A program made the translations under genes and the position numbers. A stretch of DNA of 64,000 nt from NCBI RefSeq assembly GCF_002979515.1, contig NZ_PCPA01000014.1, positions 1 through 64,000 of the forward strand. Direction: 5' to 3'. Origin of the DNA: Microbacterium sp. MYb54 (lineage in GTDB: Bacteria; Actinomycetota; Actinomycetes; Actinomycetales; Microbacteriaceae). Below, piece by piece: positions 1 to 8,463 of this stretch (within the stretch, counting starts at the first letter, position 1; each line of letters starts with the position of its first letter). The notes beneath the pieces are model-generated. The model had not been told where the DNA came from and ran no database searches. It was given only the letters and a program-made list of their open reading frames with translations.

Positions 1-58
1 CCGTCCGCCCACGCCCGTCCGCCCCGCCTCCGCCCGCCCGCCGACGCCAACCTCGTTC

Positions 59-112
59 CGGTCGCACTTGCTGCCGTCCGGAACGCGTTCGGCGCGGCAG
101 GAACTGCGACCG
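59..112. repeat. Long imperfect inverted repeat downstream of the pirin gene
   Basis: Two 18-base arms, CGGTCGCACTTGCTGCCG (59-76) and CGGCAGGAACTGCGACCG (95-112), are reverse complements apart from two mismatches. Inside them is a second dyad with perfect 8-base arms (CGTTCCGG at 54-61, CCGGAACG at 78-85). The element lies 3' of the minus-strand pirin gene, so it could act as a transcript-end hairpin. It could also be a dispersed palindromic repeat of the genome. No T-run follows it. Confidence 0.45.
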
Positions 113-133
113 CAACCGATCAGGGACCGGGCG

Positions 134-1069
134 TCAGAGCTTCCGGCTGCGGGGCATGAGCCGCACGGGCGGCAGCGGCGGGGCGGGGATGCGCACGTCG
201 TGACCCTCGACCGCGCCGAAGCGCGTGGGCGCCGTGCCCGTCGCGGATTCCGCCTCCCACTCCTCGCGCGCCTCGACGATCTCGTCGTGCGTGCGGCCGG
301 CGAAGTTCCACCACATCACGATGTCGTCCTCGAACGGCTCGCCGCCGAGCAGGAACAGCAGGGCGCCCTCGGTGCTCGACACCTCGACGACGTCGCGGGA
401 GTCGCCGAGATAGAGAAGTCCGTTCCGGTCGAGTGGATGCTCGGCCACCACGGCATCGCCCTCGACGAGCATCAGCGCGTGCTCCCAGTCGGAACGCAGC
501 GGCAGGCGCACGCGCGAACCGGGGGCGAGGACGATCTCGGCGCCGACGATCGGGGTGTGCACCGTGGCGGGCGAGCGCACGCCCGCGAGTTCGCCGAGCA
601 CGACGGTGGCTTCGGCATCCGCTCCCTCGTCGGCGGGGAGTGCAAGCGCGGGCAGGTCGGTGTGCCGTTCGAAGCCGGGGGCACCGTCGCGGGCGGAATC
701 GGGCAGCACCACCCAGAACTGCAGCGCATCGAGGGGGATGGGTCCGTCGCCGATCGAGTACTCCGAGTGCGAGATGCCGTTGCCGGCGGTCATCAGGTTC
801 AGCTGCCCGCGGCGCAGGTCGGCGTCGCTGCCGAGCGAGTCGCGGTGACGGATCTCGCCGACGAGGGGCCAGGTCACCGTCTGCAGTCCGATGTGCGGAT
901 GCGGTTCGACCCGCATCTTCGTGTCAGCAGGACCGAATCGGTCGAGGAAGCACCACGCCCCGATCGTCGGCAGGTTGCGATGCGGCAGTGCGCGCAGCAC
1001 GTTCATGCCGCGAACCCCGCCGAGCGGCACCTCGCGCGGCTCGAGGATGAGGCGGTGCTGCCCGATCAT
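134..1069 (-). CDS. Pirin family protein (cupin fold)
   Basis: A 311-aa protein with the bicupin pirin fold. The pirin metal-binding signature is visible near residues 60-90 (HPHIGLQTVTWPLVGEIRHR, then DSLG), followed by GISHSEYS, giving the usual His/His/His plus Glu iron site. Pirins are cytoplasmic non-haem iron proteins; some act as quercetin 2,3-dioxygenases, others as redox-sensing transcription cofactors, and the sequence does not decide between these. The chosen ATG overlaps the stop codon of the upstream acetyltransferase gene by 4 bases (ATGA), so the two are translationally coupled. The frame stays open further upstream, but that part is Arg/Pro-rich and unlike pirin, so it was not included. 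Confidence 0.88.
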   Translation of the reverse strand: MIGQHRLILEPREVPLGGVRGMNVLRALPHRNLPTIGAWCFLDRFGPADTKMRVEPHPHIGLQTVTWPLVGEIRHRDSLGSDADLRRGQLNLMTAGNGISHSEYSIGDGPIPLDALQFWVVLPDSARDGAPGFERHTDLPALALPADEGADAEATVVLGELAGVRSPATVHTPIVGAEIVLAPGSRVRLPLRSDWEHALMLVEGDAVVAEHPLDRNGLLYLGDSRDVVEVSSTEGALLFLLGGEPFEDDIVMWWNFAGRTHDEIVEAREEWEAESATGTAPTRFGAVEGHDVRIPAPPLPPVRLMPRSRKL

Positions 1070-1410
1070 TCCGCTCGGCCCGTCGGGTCCTCGTCCGCGG
1101 CGCCGACGGGTCCCGATGGGGCCTTCGGCCAGCGGATCTCGGCGCCGGGGACCTCGTGCGTCTCGAGGTACCTCGCGATGTACGGGCACAGCGGGACGAT
1201 CGCGTCACCACGACCCGCGGCATCCGCCAGCGCAGCCGATGCCAGCTTCCCCGCCAGCCCCTGACCCTGGAAGGCAGGGTCGACCTCGGTGTGGATGAAC
1301 CGGATGGAGCCTGGGCGGAGGTCGTACGCCGCGAAACCGGCGAGCACGTCGTCGGAGCGGATCTCGTAGCGCGACTCTTCGTCGTTGCGGGTCACGGTGA
1401 TGTCGGTCAT
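1066..1410 (-). CDS. GNAT family N-acetyltransferase, short YjdJ-type
   Basis: A 114-aa protein of the small GCN5-related acetyltransferase family (GNAT_acetyltr_2/YjdJ-like). It shows the beta-strand FIHTEVDPAFQGQGLAG, the acetyl-CoA pyrophosphate loop (QGQGLAGKLA), and the later PLCPYIARYL segment containing the conserved C-P-Y that follows it in this family. It probably acetylates a small amine or protein N-terminus; the substrate is unknown. The start is set by AAGGAG 7 bases upstream of the ATG at 1410; a further in-frame ATG at 1440 lacks such a site. It is the first gene of a two-gene unit with pirin (ATGA overlap). Confidence 0.85.
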   Translation of the reverse strand: MTDITVTRNDEESRYEIRSDDVLAGFAAYDLRPGSIRFIHTEVDPAFQGQGLAGKLASAALADAAGRGDAIVPLCPYIARYLETHEVPGAEIRWPKAPSGPVGAADEDPTGRAE

Positions 1411-1477
1411 CGGATGCTCCTTCGAACGGGATGCCTCCAACCTACGCCCGCGTGCAAAGGGTGGGGCGGGCGCGGGG

Positions 1478-1582
1478 CTACGGCACGGGCAGGGCGATGT
1501 TGCTCACCTGGAACGCGACGGCCGCCCCGATCAGCACGAGAGAGATGCCCGATTCCGAGACCTTCGCCCGCTCACCTCTCAC
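1478..1582 (-). CDS. Possible 34-aa membrane microprotein
   Basis: A short open frame that would start with GTG (1580-1582) and encode a charged N-terminus (RGERAK) followed by one hydrophobic segment (SLVLIGAAVAFQVSNIALP), as in a single-pass membrane microprotein. An alternative GTG lies three codons upstream at 1591. No strong ribosome site is visible. The frame is part of a much longer artefactual minus-strand reading frame running antisense through recQ, but the hydrophobic C-terminal part is unlike the Arg-rich remainder. Function unknown; it may be an annotation artefact. Confidence 0.4.
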   Translation of the reverse strand: MRGERAKVSESGISLVLIGAAVAFQVSNIALPVP

Positions 1583-1639
1583 GCTGCCCACTTTAGGGCG
1601 GCCTGTGGATGAAGCGCCTCCCGCGTCGGCGGGGGTCGT

Positions 1640-1645
1640 TACGCT
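1640..1645 (+). promoter_or_regulatory. Probable -10 box (TACGCT) for leaderless recQ transcript
   Basis: TACGCT fits the actinobacterial TANNNT -10 consensus and ends 6 bases before the recQ ATG. Transcription would therefore begin at or next to the start codon. The same layout (TAGCCT plus 6 bases plus ATG) occurs before tag in this window. The GGAGGG touching the ATG is too close to work as a ribosome site. Confidence 0.5.
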
Positions 1646-1651
1646 GGAGGG

Positions 1652-3709
1652 ATGCCGCAGACTCCCCGTGACCCGTACGCGGACCTGCCGTACGCCGACG
1701 AGCCCTACGACGACGGCTGGGAGTTTTCCGTCCCACCGGAGCCGATGGACTGGGAACCGCAGGGCGCGGGCTTCGAGCCACCGCTCGACTGGGGCCAGGG
1801 GCCGGTCACGCCGGTGGCACCCACGGCCGCGGCACCGACCGCTCGCCGAGCGACGCCGAGTCGTTACCCGACCGCGCGCGAGGCCCTGCACACGGTCTTC
1901 GGCTACGACGAGTTCCGCGGCGATCAGGCCGACATCGTCGAGCAGGTCATCGCGGGCGGAGACGCCGTCGTCTTGATGCCGACCGGTGGCGGAAAGAGCA
2001 TCACGTACCAGGTGCCGGCGCTCGTGCGCGAGGGCACGGGGCTGGTGATCAGCCCGCTCATCGCACTGATGCACGACCAGGTCGATGCGCTGCGGGCCAA
2101 CGGTGTCAACGCCGCGTACCTCAACTCCACGCAGGCGATCGATGAGCGTCGCGAAGTCGAGCGGGCGTACGTCGCCGGCGAACTCGACCTCATCTATGTC
2201 GCCCCAGAGCGGCTGTCGAACGCACAGACCACGGCGCTGCTGCAACGCGGCACTCTCAGCGTGATCGCGATCGACGAGGCGCACTGCGTGTCGCAGTGGG
2301 GGCACGACTTCCGGCCCGACTACCTCGCGCTCGGCGACCTCGGCGAGCGGTTCCCCGGTGTTCCGCGCATGGCGCTCACGGCCACCGCGACCGCCGCGAC
2401 GCACAAGGAGATCACCGAACGACTGCGCCTCGACGGTACTGGGGGAAGAGCGGCCGCGAAGCACTTCGTCGCGAGCTTCGATCGCCCGAACATCCAGTAC
2501 CGCATCGTGCCGAAGGTCGATCCGCGCAAGCAGCTGGTGACCTTCATCAAGTCGCAGACCCCGGTGACCGACGACGGCGCGCAGCCCGCTGGCATCGTGT
2601 ATGCGCTCAGTCGTAAGTCGGTCGAGCAGACCGCGACCTATCTCGCGGCGCAGGGGCTCGACGCGCTGCCGTATCACGCGGGTCTGCCCGCCGAAGTGCG
2701 TGCGGCCAACCAGTCGCGCTTCCTCCGTGAAGACGGCGTGGTCATGGTCGCGACCATCGCGTTCGGCATGGGCATCGACAAGCCCGACGTGCGCTTCGTC
2801 GCGCACATCGATCTGCCGAAGTCGGTCGAGGGGTATTACCAGGAGACCGGTCGTGCGGGTCGAGACGGCGAGCCCGCGGTGGCGTGGATGGCATACGGCC
2901 TCGGTGACGTCGTGCAGCAGCGCCGCCTGATCGACCAGAGCCCCGGCGACCGCACCTTCAAGATGCGGATGGGGCAGCACCTCGACGCGATGCTCGCGCT
3001 GTGCGAGACCGTGGAGTGCCGCCGGCAGAACCTGCTCGGCTACTTCGGACAGGAGTCGCAGCCGTGCGGCAACTGCGACACGTGTCTCGAAGACACTGAG
3101 ACCTTCGACGGACTCGTCCCGGCGCAGAAGCTGCTCTCGACGATCGTGCGTCTTAAGCGCGAGCGCAACCAGTCGTTCGGCGCCGGTCATCTGATCGACA
3201 TCCTCCGCGGCGGCTCGACCGAGCGCATCCGGCAGCAGGGGCACGACAAGCTCGCGACCTATGGCATCGGCAATGACCTCTCCGACCAGGACTGGCGCAG
3301 CATCGTGCGGCAGCTCCTCGCCCGGGGCATCCTGGTGGCGCAGGGCGACTACGGCACTCTCGCTCCCGGTGAGCAGGCGGCCGGAGTGCTGCGCGGCGAG
3401 ACCGCGGTTCCGCTGCGCAAGGACACGATCGGGCGCCCGGCCTCGTCGACGCGGGCTCGCAAGGCCAGCGCCGCCGACTCTCTGGATGCGGGGGATCGCG
3501 GTCTGTTCGAGGCGCTGCGCGCCTGGCGGGCCGAGACCTCGAAGGAGCAGGGCGTTCCCGCGTACATCGTGTTCGGAGATGCCACGCTGCGCGCGCTCGC
3601 GGAGCATCGTCCGGCGTCGCTCGCCGACCTCGAGGGCATCACCGGCATCGGCGAGAAGAAGCGCCAGGCCTATGGCGAAGGCGTGCTGGCGGTCATCGCC
3701 GCAGACTGA
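1652..3709 (+). CDS. recQ: ATP-dependent DNA helicase RecQ
   Basis: A 685-aa 3'-5' superfamily 2 helicase acting in recombination repair and restart of stalled forks. After an acidic, Pro-rich N-terminal extension of about 70 residues come motif 0 (FRGDQ), Walker A (PTGGGKS, 110-116), the DEAH box (208-211), the aromatic-rich loop (SQWGHDFRPDY) and motif VI (QETGRAGRDG). A RecQ-C-terminal zinc site follows (Cys 456, 472, 475, 478), then a winged-helix region and a C-terminal HRDC domain (about 618-685, ending near GITGIGEKK). All catalytic motifs are intact and the length is normal for an RQC plus HRDC RecQ. It is probably transcribed without a leader from the TACGCT box. Confidence 0.95.
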   Translation: MPQTPRDPYADLPYADEPYDDGWEFSVPPEPMDWEPQGAGFEPPLDWGQGPVTPVAPTAAAPTARRATPSRYPTAREALHTVFGYDEFRGDQADIVEQVIAGGDAVVLMPTGGGKSITYQVPALVREGTGLVISPLIALMHDQVDALRANGVNAAYLNSTQAIDERREVERAYVAGELDLIYVAPERLSNAQTTALLQRGTLSVIAIDEAHCVSQWGHDFRPDYLALGDLGERFPGVPRMALTATATAATHKEITERLRLDGTGGRAAAKHFVASFDRPNIQYRIVPKVDPRKQLVTFIKSQTPVTDDGAQPAGIVYALSRKSVEQTATYLAAQGLDALPYHAGLPAEVRAANQSRFLREDGVVMVATIAFGMGIDKPDVRFVAHIDLPKSVEGYYQETGRAGRDGEPAVAWMAYGLGDVVQQRRLIDQSPGDRTFKMRMGQHLDAMLALCETVECRRQNLLGYFGQESQPCGNCDTCLEDTETFDGLVPAQKLLSTIVRLKRERNQSFGAGHLIDILRGGSTERIRQQGHDKLATYGIGNDLSDQDWRSIVRQLLARGILVAQGDYGTLAPGEQAAGVLRGETAVPLRKDTIGRPASSTRARKASAADSLDAGDRGLFEALRAWRAETSKEQGVPAYIVFGDATLRALAEHRPASLADLEGITGIGEKKRQAYGEGVLAVIAAD

Positions 3710-3723
3710 GCCTCCCTGCCGAG

Positions 3724-4998
3724 TCAGTGCTGGGGCAGCACGTCTTCGAGGTGGGCGCGCAGCTGGGCGGCGATGTCGAGCCGTTCCCTGTCGTACAGCC
3801 ACTGGTATTGCAGGCCGTCCCACATCGCGATGAGCCAGGTGGCCTCGTGTGCGGGGTCGCGGTGCGCAGGCAGGTCGCCATCGATCTGGGCGAGGCGGAA
3901 GAGCTCGGTGAAGTACTCGAGAGCGTTCGCGAACCGCGTGGCGAAGTACTCGTGCGCAGGGTGCGTCGAGGGCACGGCTTCGCACGACAGCACGGCGTAG
4001 ACCTCGATCAGGCCGGGTTGTTCGTGTGCGCCGAGCTCGGCACCGTCCGGGATTCCGCGGAGCACCTCGCCAGCGGAGGCGGCGCCGGTGAACCCCTTGT
4101 TCTCGTTGATGGCGCTGTCGCGTTCGGTGAGGACGGCGCTGAGCAGCACCTCCTTCGAGGGGTAGTGGTGCAGCAGCGTCGACTTCGAGACGCCGACCGC
4201 CGTCGCGATGTCCTGCAAGCTGGTGTCGCCGTAGCCGTCGCGGGAGAACAAGCGCATCGCGTCGGCGAGGATCTGCGCGCGGCGACGCCGGCCGACCGCG
4301 TATCCCGGGTCGGTGTCCGGTGCGACGGCGGTGCGCAGCTCGGGAATGGGCCCTGACGGGGCATCGGATCCGGTCTCGTCGTCCGGGTCGCGCCAGGCGA
4401 GCGGCAGAGCCCACAGGTTCTCGCGCTCCTGGAGCATCTCCACCACGTCGACCCGATCCGGAAGGTACTGCGAGAGCAGCTGCAGTCCATCCCAGCCTGC
4501 CGTGTGCCGCACCGTCTCGCCATCGACGTCGCGGTCCGCCGCGATCACACCGTGGTACTTCGCGTCTTCCAGGACGTCGATGCTCAGTGCACGCAGCCGG
4601 CAGTACCGATCGCGCATCCGCTCGTGCGCGGGGTGGCCGGGGGCCGAGGCCTCGCCCGTGAGCGCAGCGAAGAGTTCGAGGTAGCCCTCGGTGTGTGCGT
4701 TGCGCTCGGCGATGCCGGCGAAGACCAGCTCGCCTGGTTCGGATGCCGCGGCGATCGCGCTGAAGACCGTCTCGTTGTCGGCCTCGAGTCCCGCGACGAC
4801 CTCGGCGAGCAGATCGTCCTTCGAGGCGAAGTGGCCGAGGAGGCCGGGGTGGCTGACGGATGCGGCTGCGGCGATGTCGCGCAGCGAGGTCGAGCGGTAG
4901 CCGCGGGTGACGAACAGGTCATGCGCGGCGGAGAGGATGCGCTGCCGTGTCGCCGCGGCGCGATCATGCCGTGAGCCGGTCGCTGTCGTCGTCGTCAT
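3724..4998 (-). CDS. Tandem TetR-TetR transcriptional regulator
   Basis: A 424-aa protein made of two complete TetR-type repressors in one chain; a normal TetR protein is about 200 aa. The first HTH (about 15-65) contains RILSAAHDLFVTRGYRSTSL followed by SHPGLLGHFASKDDLL. The second (about 235-290) contains QILADAMRLFSRDGYGDTSL followed by SKSTLLHHYPSKEVLL. Each HTH is followed by its own helical ligand/dimerisation domain, and both domains share a W-DGLQ motif (AGWDGLQLLSQYL, MWDGLQYQWLY), suggesting internal duplication. It is divergent from the MFS transporter and GH3 glycosidase genes and likely represses them in response to a sugar-related ligand. The shared intergenic region holds two similar dyads 22 bases apart that could seat the two HTH domains. 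Confidence 0.88.
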   Translation of the reverse strand: MTTTTATGSRHDRAAATRQRILSAAHDLFVTRGYRSTSLRDIAAAASVSHPGLLGHFASKDDLLAEVVAGLEADNETVFSAIAAASEPGELVFAGIAERNAHTEGYLELFAALTGEASAPGHPAHERMRDRYCRLRALSIDVLEDAKYHGVIAADRDVDGETVRHTAGWDGLQLLSQYLPDRVDVVEMLQERENLWALPLAWRDPDDETGSDAPSGPIPELRTAVAPDTDPGYAVGRRRRAQILADAMRLFSRDGYGDTSLQDIATAVGVSKSTLLHHYPSKEVLLSAVLTERDSAINENKGFTGAASAGEVLRGIPDGAELGAHEQPGLIEVYAVLSCEAVPSTHPAHEYFATRFANALEYFTELFRLAQIDGDLPAHRDPAHEATWLIAMWDGLQYQWLYDRERLDIAAQLRAHLEDVLPQH

Positions 4999-5031
4999 CG
5001 CATCCTCCTTTCTGCATCCTATCCTCGCTCA

Positions 5032-5069
5032 TTACCAACCGGTCTACTTTCAGTTACCAGATGGTCGAT
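5032..5069. promoter_or_regulatory. Two tandem candidate operators for the double TetR regulator
   Basis: TTACCAACCGGTCTAC (5032-5047) and TTACCAGATGGTCGAT (5054-5069) are direct repeats of TTACCANNNGGTC. Each contains the dyad ACC-N4-GGT. Their starts are exactly 22 bases apart, about two helical turns, placing both on the same face of the DNA between the divergent regulator and the transporter gene. The dyad is the form of site a TetR protein would bind, and the doubling matches the doubled regulator. Confidence 0.55.
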
Positions 5070-5133
5070 ATTGGTGTATCGTCATCCCAGAACCGCGTCG
5101 CCCGAAGACGTGCGGTGAATCGAAAGGACTGTC

Positions 5134-6432
5134 ATGACAGAGCTGTCATCCGCCGCCGCTGCGGCCGCGGTCGGCACCACCGGGTTCAAGGCCCCCGGAA
5201 CCACGCCGCCGAAGACCCCGCGCGGCTACACGCCGGGCCTCGCCGCCGTGAACTTCGGCGTCTATCTCGCCCTTCTCACGCCCGTCATGGTGTCGATGGC
5301 GTTCAAGATCCAGCACATCGACCCGGTCAACACCGAGGGCAGCCTCGGGCTCGTGATGGGCGTCGGCGCGATCTTCGCCCTCATCGCGAACCCGCTCGTG
5401 GGCCGACTCTCCGACCGCACCACCTCGCGGTGGGGTATGCGTCGCCCGTGGATCCTCGGCGGCGCGATCGTGGGTGTCGGTGGATTCGTCCTCATCGGCT
5501 CCGCCACCTCGGTCTGGATGGTGCTGCTCGCCTGGTGCCTCGTGCAGACCTCGATGAACGCCGTGCTCGCCGCGGCCAACGCCACCCTGCCCGATCAGGT
5601 GCCGGTCACCAGCCGTGGCAAGGTGTCGGGCATCATCGGCATCACGACCCCGATCGGCATCCTCGCCGGCAGTCTCCTGGTCAACTTCCTGCCCGGCGAC
5701 TTCGAGCGCTTCGTCGTGCCCGGCGTGATCGCGCTGATCCTCGTGATCGTGTTCGTGCTCACCCTCAAGGACCGCCGGCTCACCGAGAAGCCCGCCGAGA
5801 AGTTCACGGTCGCGATGTTCTTCGGCTCCTTCGTGTTCAACCCGCGCAAGCACCCCGACTTCGGCTGGACCTGGCTGACCAAGTTCTTCGTGATGTTCGG
5901 CTATGCCGGCATCGCCACATTCCTGCCGCTGTACCTCATCACCAAGTTCGGTCTCGACGAGCAGGGCGCGGTCGGCATCATCCTGGCCGCCAACCTCGCC
6001 TCGATGGCCGCGATGGCGATCTCGTCGCCGCTGGGCGGATTCCTCTCCGACAAGATCGGCAAGCGTCGTCCGTTCGTCGCGATCGCCGGCGTGATCATGG
6101 TGGTGGGTCTCGTCATCCTCGCCGTCGCTCCCGACGTCACGACCGTCATCATCGCGCAGGCGATCATCGGCCTCGGAGCCGGATCCTTCCTCTCGGTCGA
6201 CCTCGCCCTCGCCACCGAGGTGCTCCCCAACCCCGACGACGTGGCGAAGGACCTCGGTGTGCTGAACATCGCCAACGCCCTGCCGCAGTCGATCGCCCCC
6301 GCCATCGCTCCCGGCATCATCGCCATCGGCGCCGCCACCCCGCTCGGGGGATACACCACCTGGTACCTGTTCGGCGCTGTCGTCGCGCTGGCCGGCGCCG
6401 TTCTCGTCTACCGCATCAAGGGAGTCAAGTGA
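5134..6432 (+). CDS. MFS sugar transporter (SLC45/GPH-like)
   Basis: A 432-aa integral membrane permease with about 12 predicted helices after a roughly 30-residue Ala/Pro/Thr-rich cytoplasmic N-terminus. The first inter-helix loop, GRLSDRTTSRWGMRRPW, is the version of MFS motif A typical of SLC45/glycoside-type sugar symporters. The corresponding loop in the second half is GGFLSDKIGKRRPF. It likely imports a glycoside or oligosaccharide by cation symport. The ATG has AAAGGA 7 bases upstream. The GH3 glycosidase gene starts 2 bases after its stop, so import and intracellular hydrolysis appear to be one operon under the divergent tandem TetR regulator. The exact sugar cannot be read from sequence. 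Confidence 0.87.
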   Translation: MTELSSAAAAAAVGTTGFKAPGTTPPKTPRGYTPGLAAVNFGVYLALLTPVMVSMAFKIQHIDPVNTEGSLGLVMGVGAIFALIANPLVGRLSDRTTSRWGMRRPWILGGAIVGVGGFVLIGSATSVWMVLLAWCLVQTSMNAVLAAANATLPDQVPVTSRGKVSGIIGITTPIGILAGSLLVNFLPGDFERFVVPGVIALILVIVFVLTLKDRRLTEKPAEKFTVAMFFGSFVFNPRKHPDFGWTWLTKFFVMFGYAGIATFLPLYLITKFGLDEQGAVGIILAANLASMAAMAISSPLGGFLSDKIGKRRPFVAIAGVIMVVGLVILAVAPDVTTVIIAQAIIGLGAGSFLSVDLALATEVLPNPDDVAKDLGVLNIANALPQSIAPAIAPGIIAIGAATPLGGYTTWYLFGAVVALAGAVLVYRIKGVK

Positions 6433-6434
6433 CC

Positions 6435-8189
6435 ATGACCGACACCACCACCGCGCGCCCCTGGCTCGACGCCGACCTCTCCGTCGACGAGCGGGTGCAG
6501 CTGCTGCTCGACGCCATGACGATCGAGGAGAAGGCCGGGCTCTTCTTCCACACCATGATCGCGATCGGCGACCTCGAAGAGCCCAACCCGATCTTCGCGA
6601 CGCCCTCCGCCCGCGAGTTCCTCGAGACCAAGCGGATGACGCACTTCAACCTGCTCGGTGCTGCGCCGACCGGCCGGGAGATCGCGGCATGGCAGAACGC
6701 GCTGCAGCGGCTCGCGGCATCCACGCGCCTCGGCATCCCCGTCACGCTGTCAACCGATCCGCGGCACTCGTTCAGTGAGAACCCCGGCGCGTCGATCCTG
6801 GCCGGCCCGTTCTCGCAGTGGCCGGAGACCCTCGGCCTCGCCGCGACCCGTGACGAGGAGCTCGTCGAGCGTTTCGCGGACATCGCCCGTCAGGAGTACA
6901 CGGCGGTCGGGCTGCGCGTAGCTCTGCACCCGCAGGTGGACCTCGCGACCGAGCCCCGCTGGGCGCGGCAGACGGCGACCTTCGGCGAAGACGCCGAGCT
7001 CTCCGGCAAGCTCGGTGCGGCCTACATCCGGGGATTCCAGGGCGCATCGTTCGGCCCCGGCTCGGTATCGACCATGACCAAGCACTTCCCCGGGGGTGGA
7101 CCGCAGAAGGACGGCGAAGACCCGCACTTCCCCTACGGCCGTGAGCAGGTCTATCCTGGCGGCGAGTTCGAGCTTCACCTGAAGCCGTTCGAAGACGCGC
7201 TCGCCGCGGGCACCAGGCAGATGATGCCGTACTACGGGATGCCCGTCGGCACCGAGTACGAGGAGGTGGGATTCGGGTTCAACAAGTCCGTGATCACCGG
7301 CCTGCTGCGTGAGCGCTACGGCTTCGATGGTCTCGTGTGCACCGACTGGGGTCTGATCAGCGACTCCGAGATCTTCGGCCAGCCGTTCCCGGCTCGTGCC
7401 TGGGGCGTCGAAGACCTCACGCCGCGTGAGCGGATGAAGAAGGTGCTGGATGCCGGTGCCGACCAGTTCGGCGGCGAGGCGAACCCGGAGCTCCTGCTCG
7501 AGCTCATCGCGGACGGCGAGGTGACCGAGGCCCGTCTCGACGTCTCGGCACGACGCATCCTGCGCGAGAAGTTCGAGCTCGGACTGTTCGAGAACCCGTA
7601 CGTGGACGAGGACGCCGCCGACGACATCGTCGGTCGCGCCGAGTTCCGCACCGCCGGCGAAGACGCCCAGCGCGCATCGATCACGGTGCTCGCGAACGAC
7701 GGTGCTCTGCCGTTCGCCCGCGGCCGGAAGATCTATGTCGAAGGCATCGACGCCGAGGTGGCTGCGTCCTTCGGGGAGATCGTCGAGACGCCGAGCGAGG
7801 CAGACCTGGCGATCATCCGCCTGCAGGCTCCGTTCGAGGAGCGCGCGACGATGTTCGAGAACTTCTTCCACGCAGGTTCGCTCGCGTTCTCGGACGAGGT
7901 GATCGCGCATGTTCGCGAAGTCGCCGCCGCCGTGCCGACCGTGGTCGATGTGCTCGCCGACCGCCCGCCGATCCTGACGCCGATCGCCGAGGTCGCAGCC
8001 GCAGTGACCGTGAACTGGGGTGCATCGGGCGCAGCTCTGCTCGACGTCCTGAGCGGCACGGTGGCGGCTCGGGGCAAGCTGCCCTTCGACCTGCCGCGGT
8101 CGATGGCCGCCGTCGAGGCCTCGCGTCCCGACGTGCCGTTCGACACCGCTGACCCGCTGTTCCGCTTCGGCCACGGGCTCTCGCTGTAG
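6435..8189 (+). CDS. Glycoside hydrolase family 3 protein
   Basis: A 584-aa intracellular glycosidase (no signal peptide) with the GH3 TIM barrel followed by the alpha/beta sandwich. The Lys-His substrate motif is in TKHFPGGGP (Lys216, His217). The nucleophile is Asp304 in LVCTDWG, the GH3 SDW-type motif. The protein ends with PLFRFGHGLS, the usual GH3 ending before an FnIII domain, which is absent here. GH3 enzymes remove terminal beta-linked glucose, xylose or N-acetylglucosamine; the lack of the K-H-x5-G-D-T-x4-D-S/T-H loop argues against a NagZ-type hexosaminidase. The frame continues far upstream of the chosen ATG through the transporter gene in another reading frame; ATG 6435 gives the family's normal N-terminus (LSVDERVQLLLDAMTIEEKA). 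Confidence 0.9.
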   Translation: MTDTTTARPWLDADLSVDERVQLLLDAMTIEEKAGLFFHTMIAIGDLEEPNPIFATPSAREFLETKRMTHFNLLGAAPTGREIAAWQNALQRLAASTRLGIPVTLSTDPRHSFSENPGASILAGPFSQWPETLGLAATRDEELVERFADIARQEYTAVGLRVALHPQVDLATEPRWARQTATFGEDAELSGKLGAAYIRGFQGASFGPGSVSTMTKHFPGGGPQKDGEDPHFPYGREQVYPGGEFELHLKPFEDALAAGTRQMMPYYGMPVGTEYEEVGFGFNKSVITGLLRERYGFDGLVCTDWGLISDSEIFGQPFPARAWGVEDLTPRERMKKVLDAGADQFGGEANPELLLELIADGEVTEARLDVSARRILREKFELGLFENPYVDEDAADDIVGRAEFRTAGEDAQRASITVLANDGALPFARGRKIYVEGIDAEVAASFGEIVETPSEADLAIIRLQAPFEERATMFENFFHAGSLAFSDEVIAHVREVAAAVPTVVDVLADRPPILTPIAEVAAAVTVNWGASGAALLDVLSGTVAARGKLPFDLPRSMAAVEASRPDVPFDTADPLFRFGHGLSL

Positions 8190-8208
8190 TCCGCGGAGCA
8201 CGTTCAAG

Positions 8209-8242
8209 AACCGCCCCGCACGCTTCAGCGTGCGGGGCGGTT
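8209..8242 (+). terminator. Strong intrinsic terminator after the transporter-glycosidase operon
   Basis: A perfect 15-bp stem (AACCGCCCCGCACGC, 8209-8223, and its complement at 8228-8242) closes a TTCA loop and runs into TTTCGTCG. It sits 20 bases after the glycosidase stop. Confidence 0.85.
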
Positions 8243-8463
8243 TCGTCGTCCCCGGGAGGTCTCGCGGGCCGCACTCAGCGCGCCATGCAGTCGCCGAGTT
8301 TCGAAATGTCTCCCGCGATGGCGGTCGCCGGATGATTTCTGGACGAATGCTGGACTTCTCATTCGCGATCCCGTAAGAATGAGCGCAACATCGCTCGGCC
8401 GACAGATGTCGACCCGTGGGGGGGCCATGTGACGCGGAAGATCGCATCACACGGGAGTAGCGA

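Noticed and set aside
1478..4414. A 978-codon minus-strand open frame
   Set aside because: It runs antisense through recQ and in another frame through the tandem TetR gene; the composition is typical of antisense frames in very GC-rich DNA. Only its last 34 codons were kept, as a doubtful microprotein.
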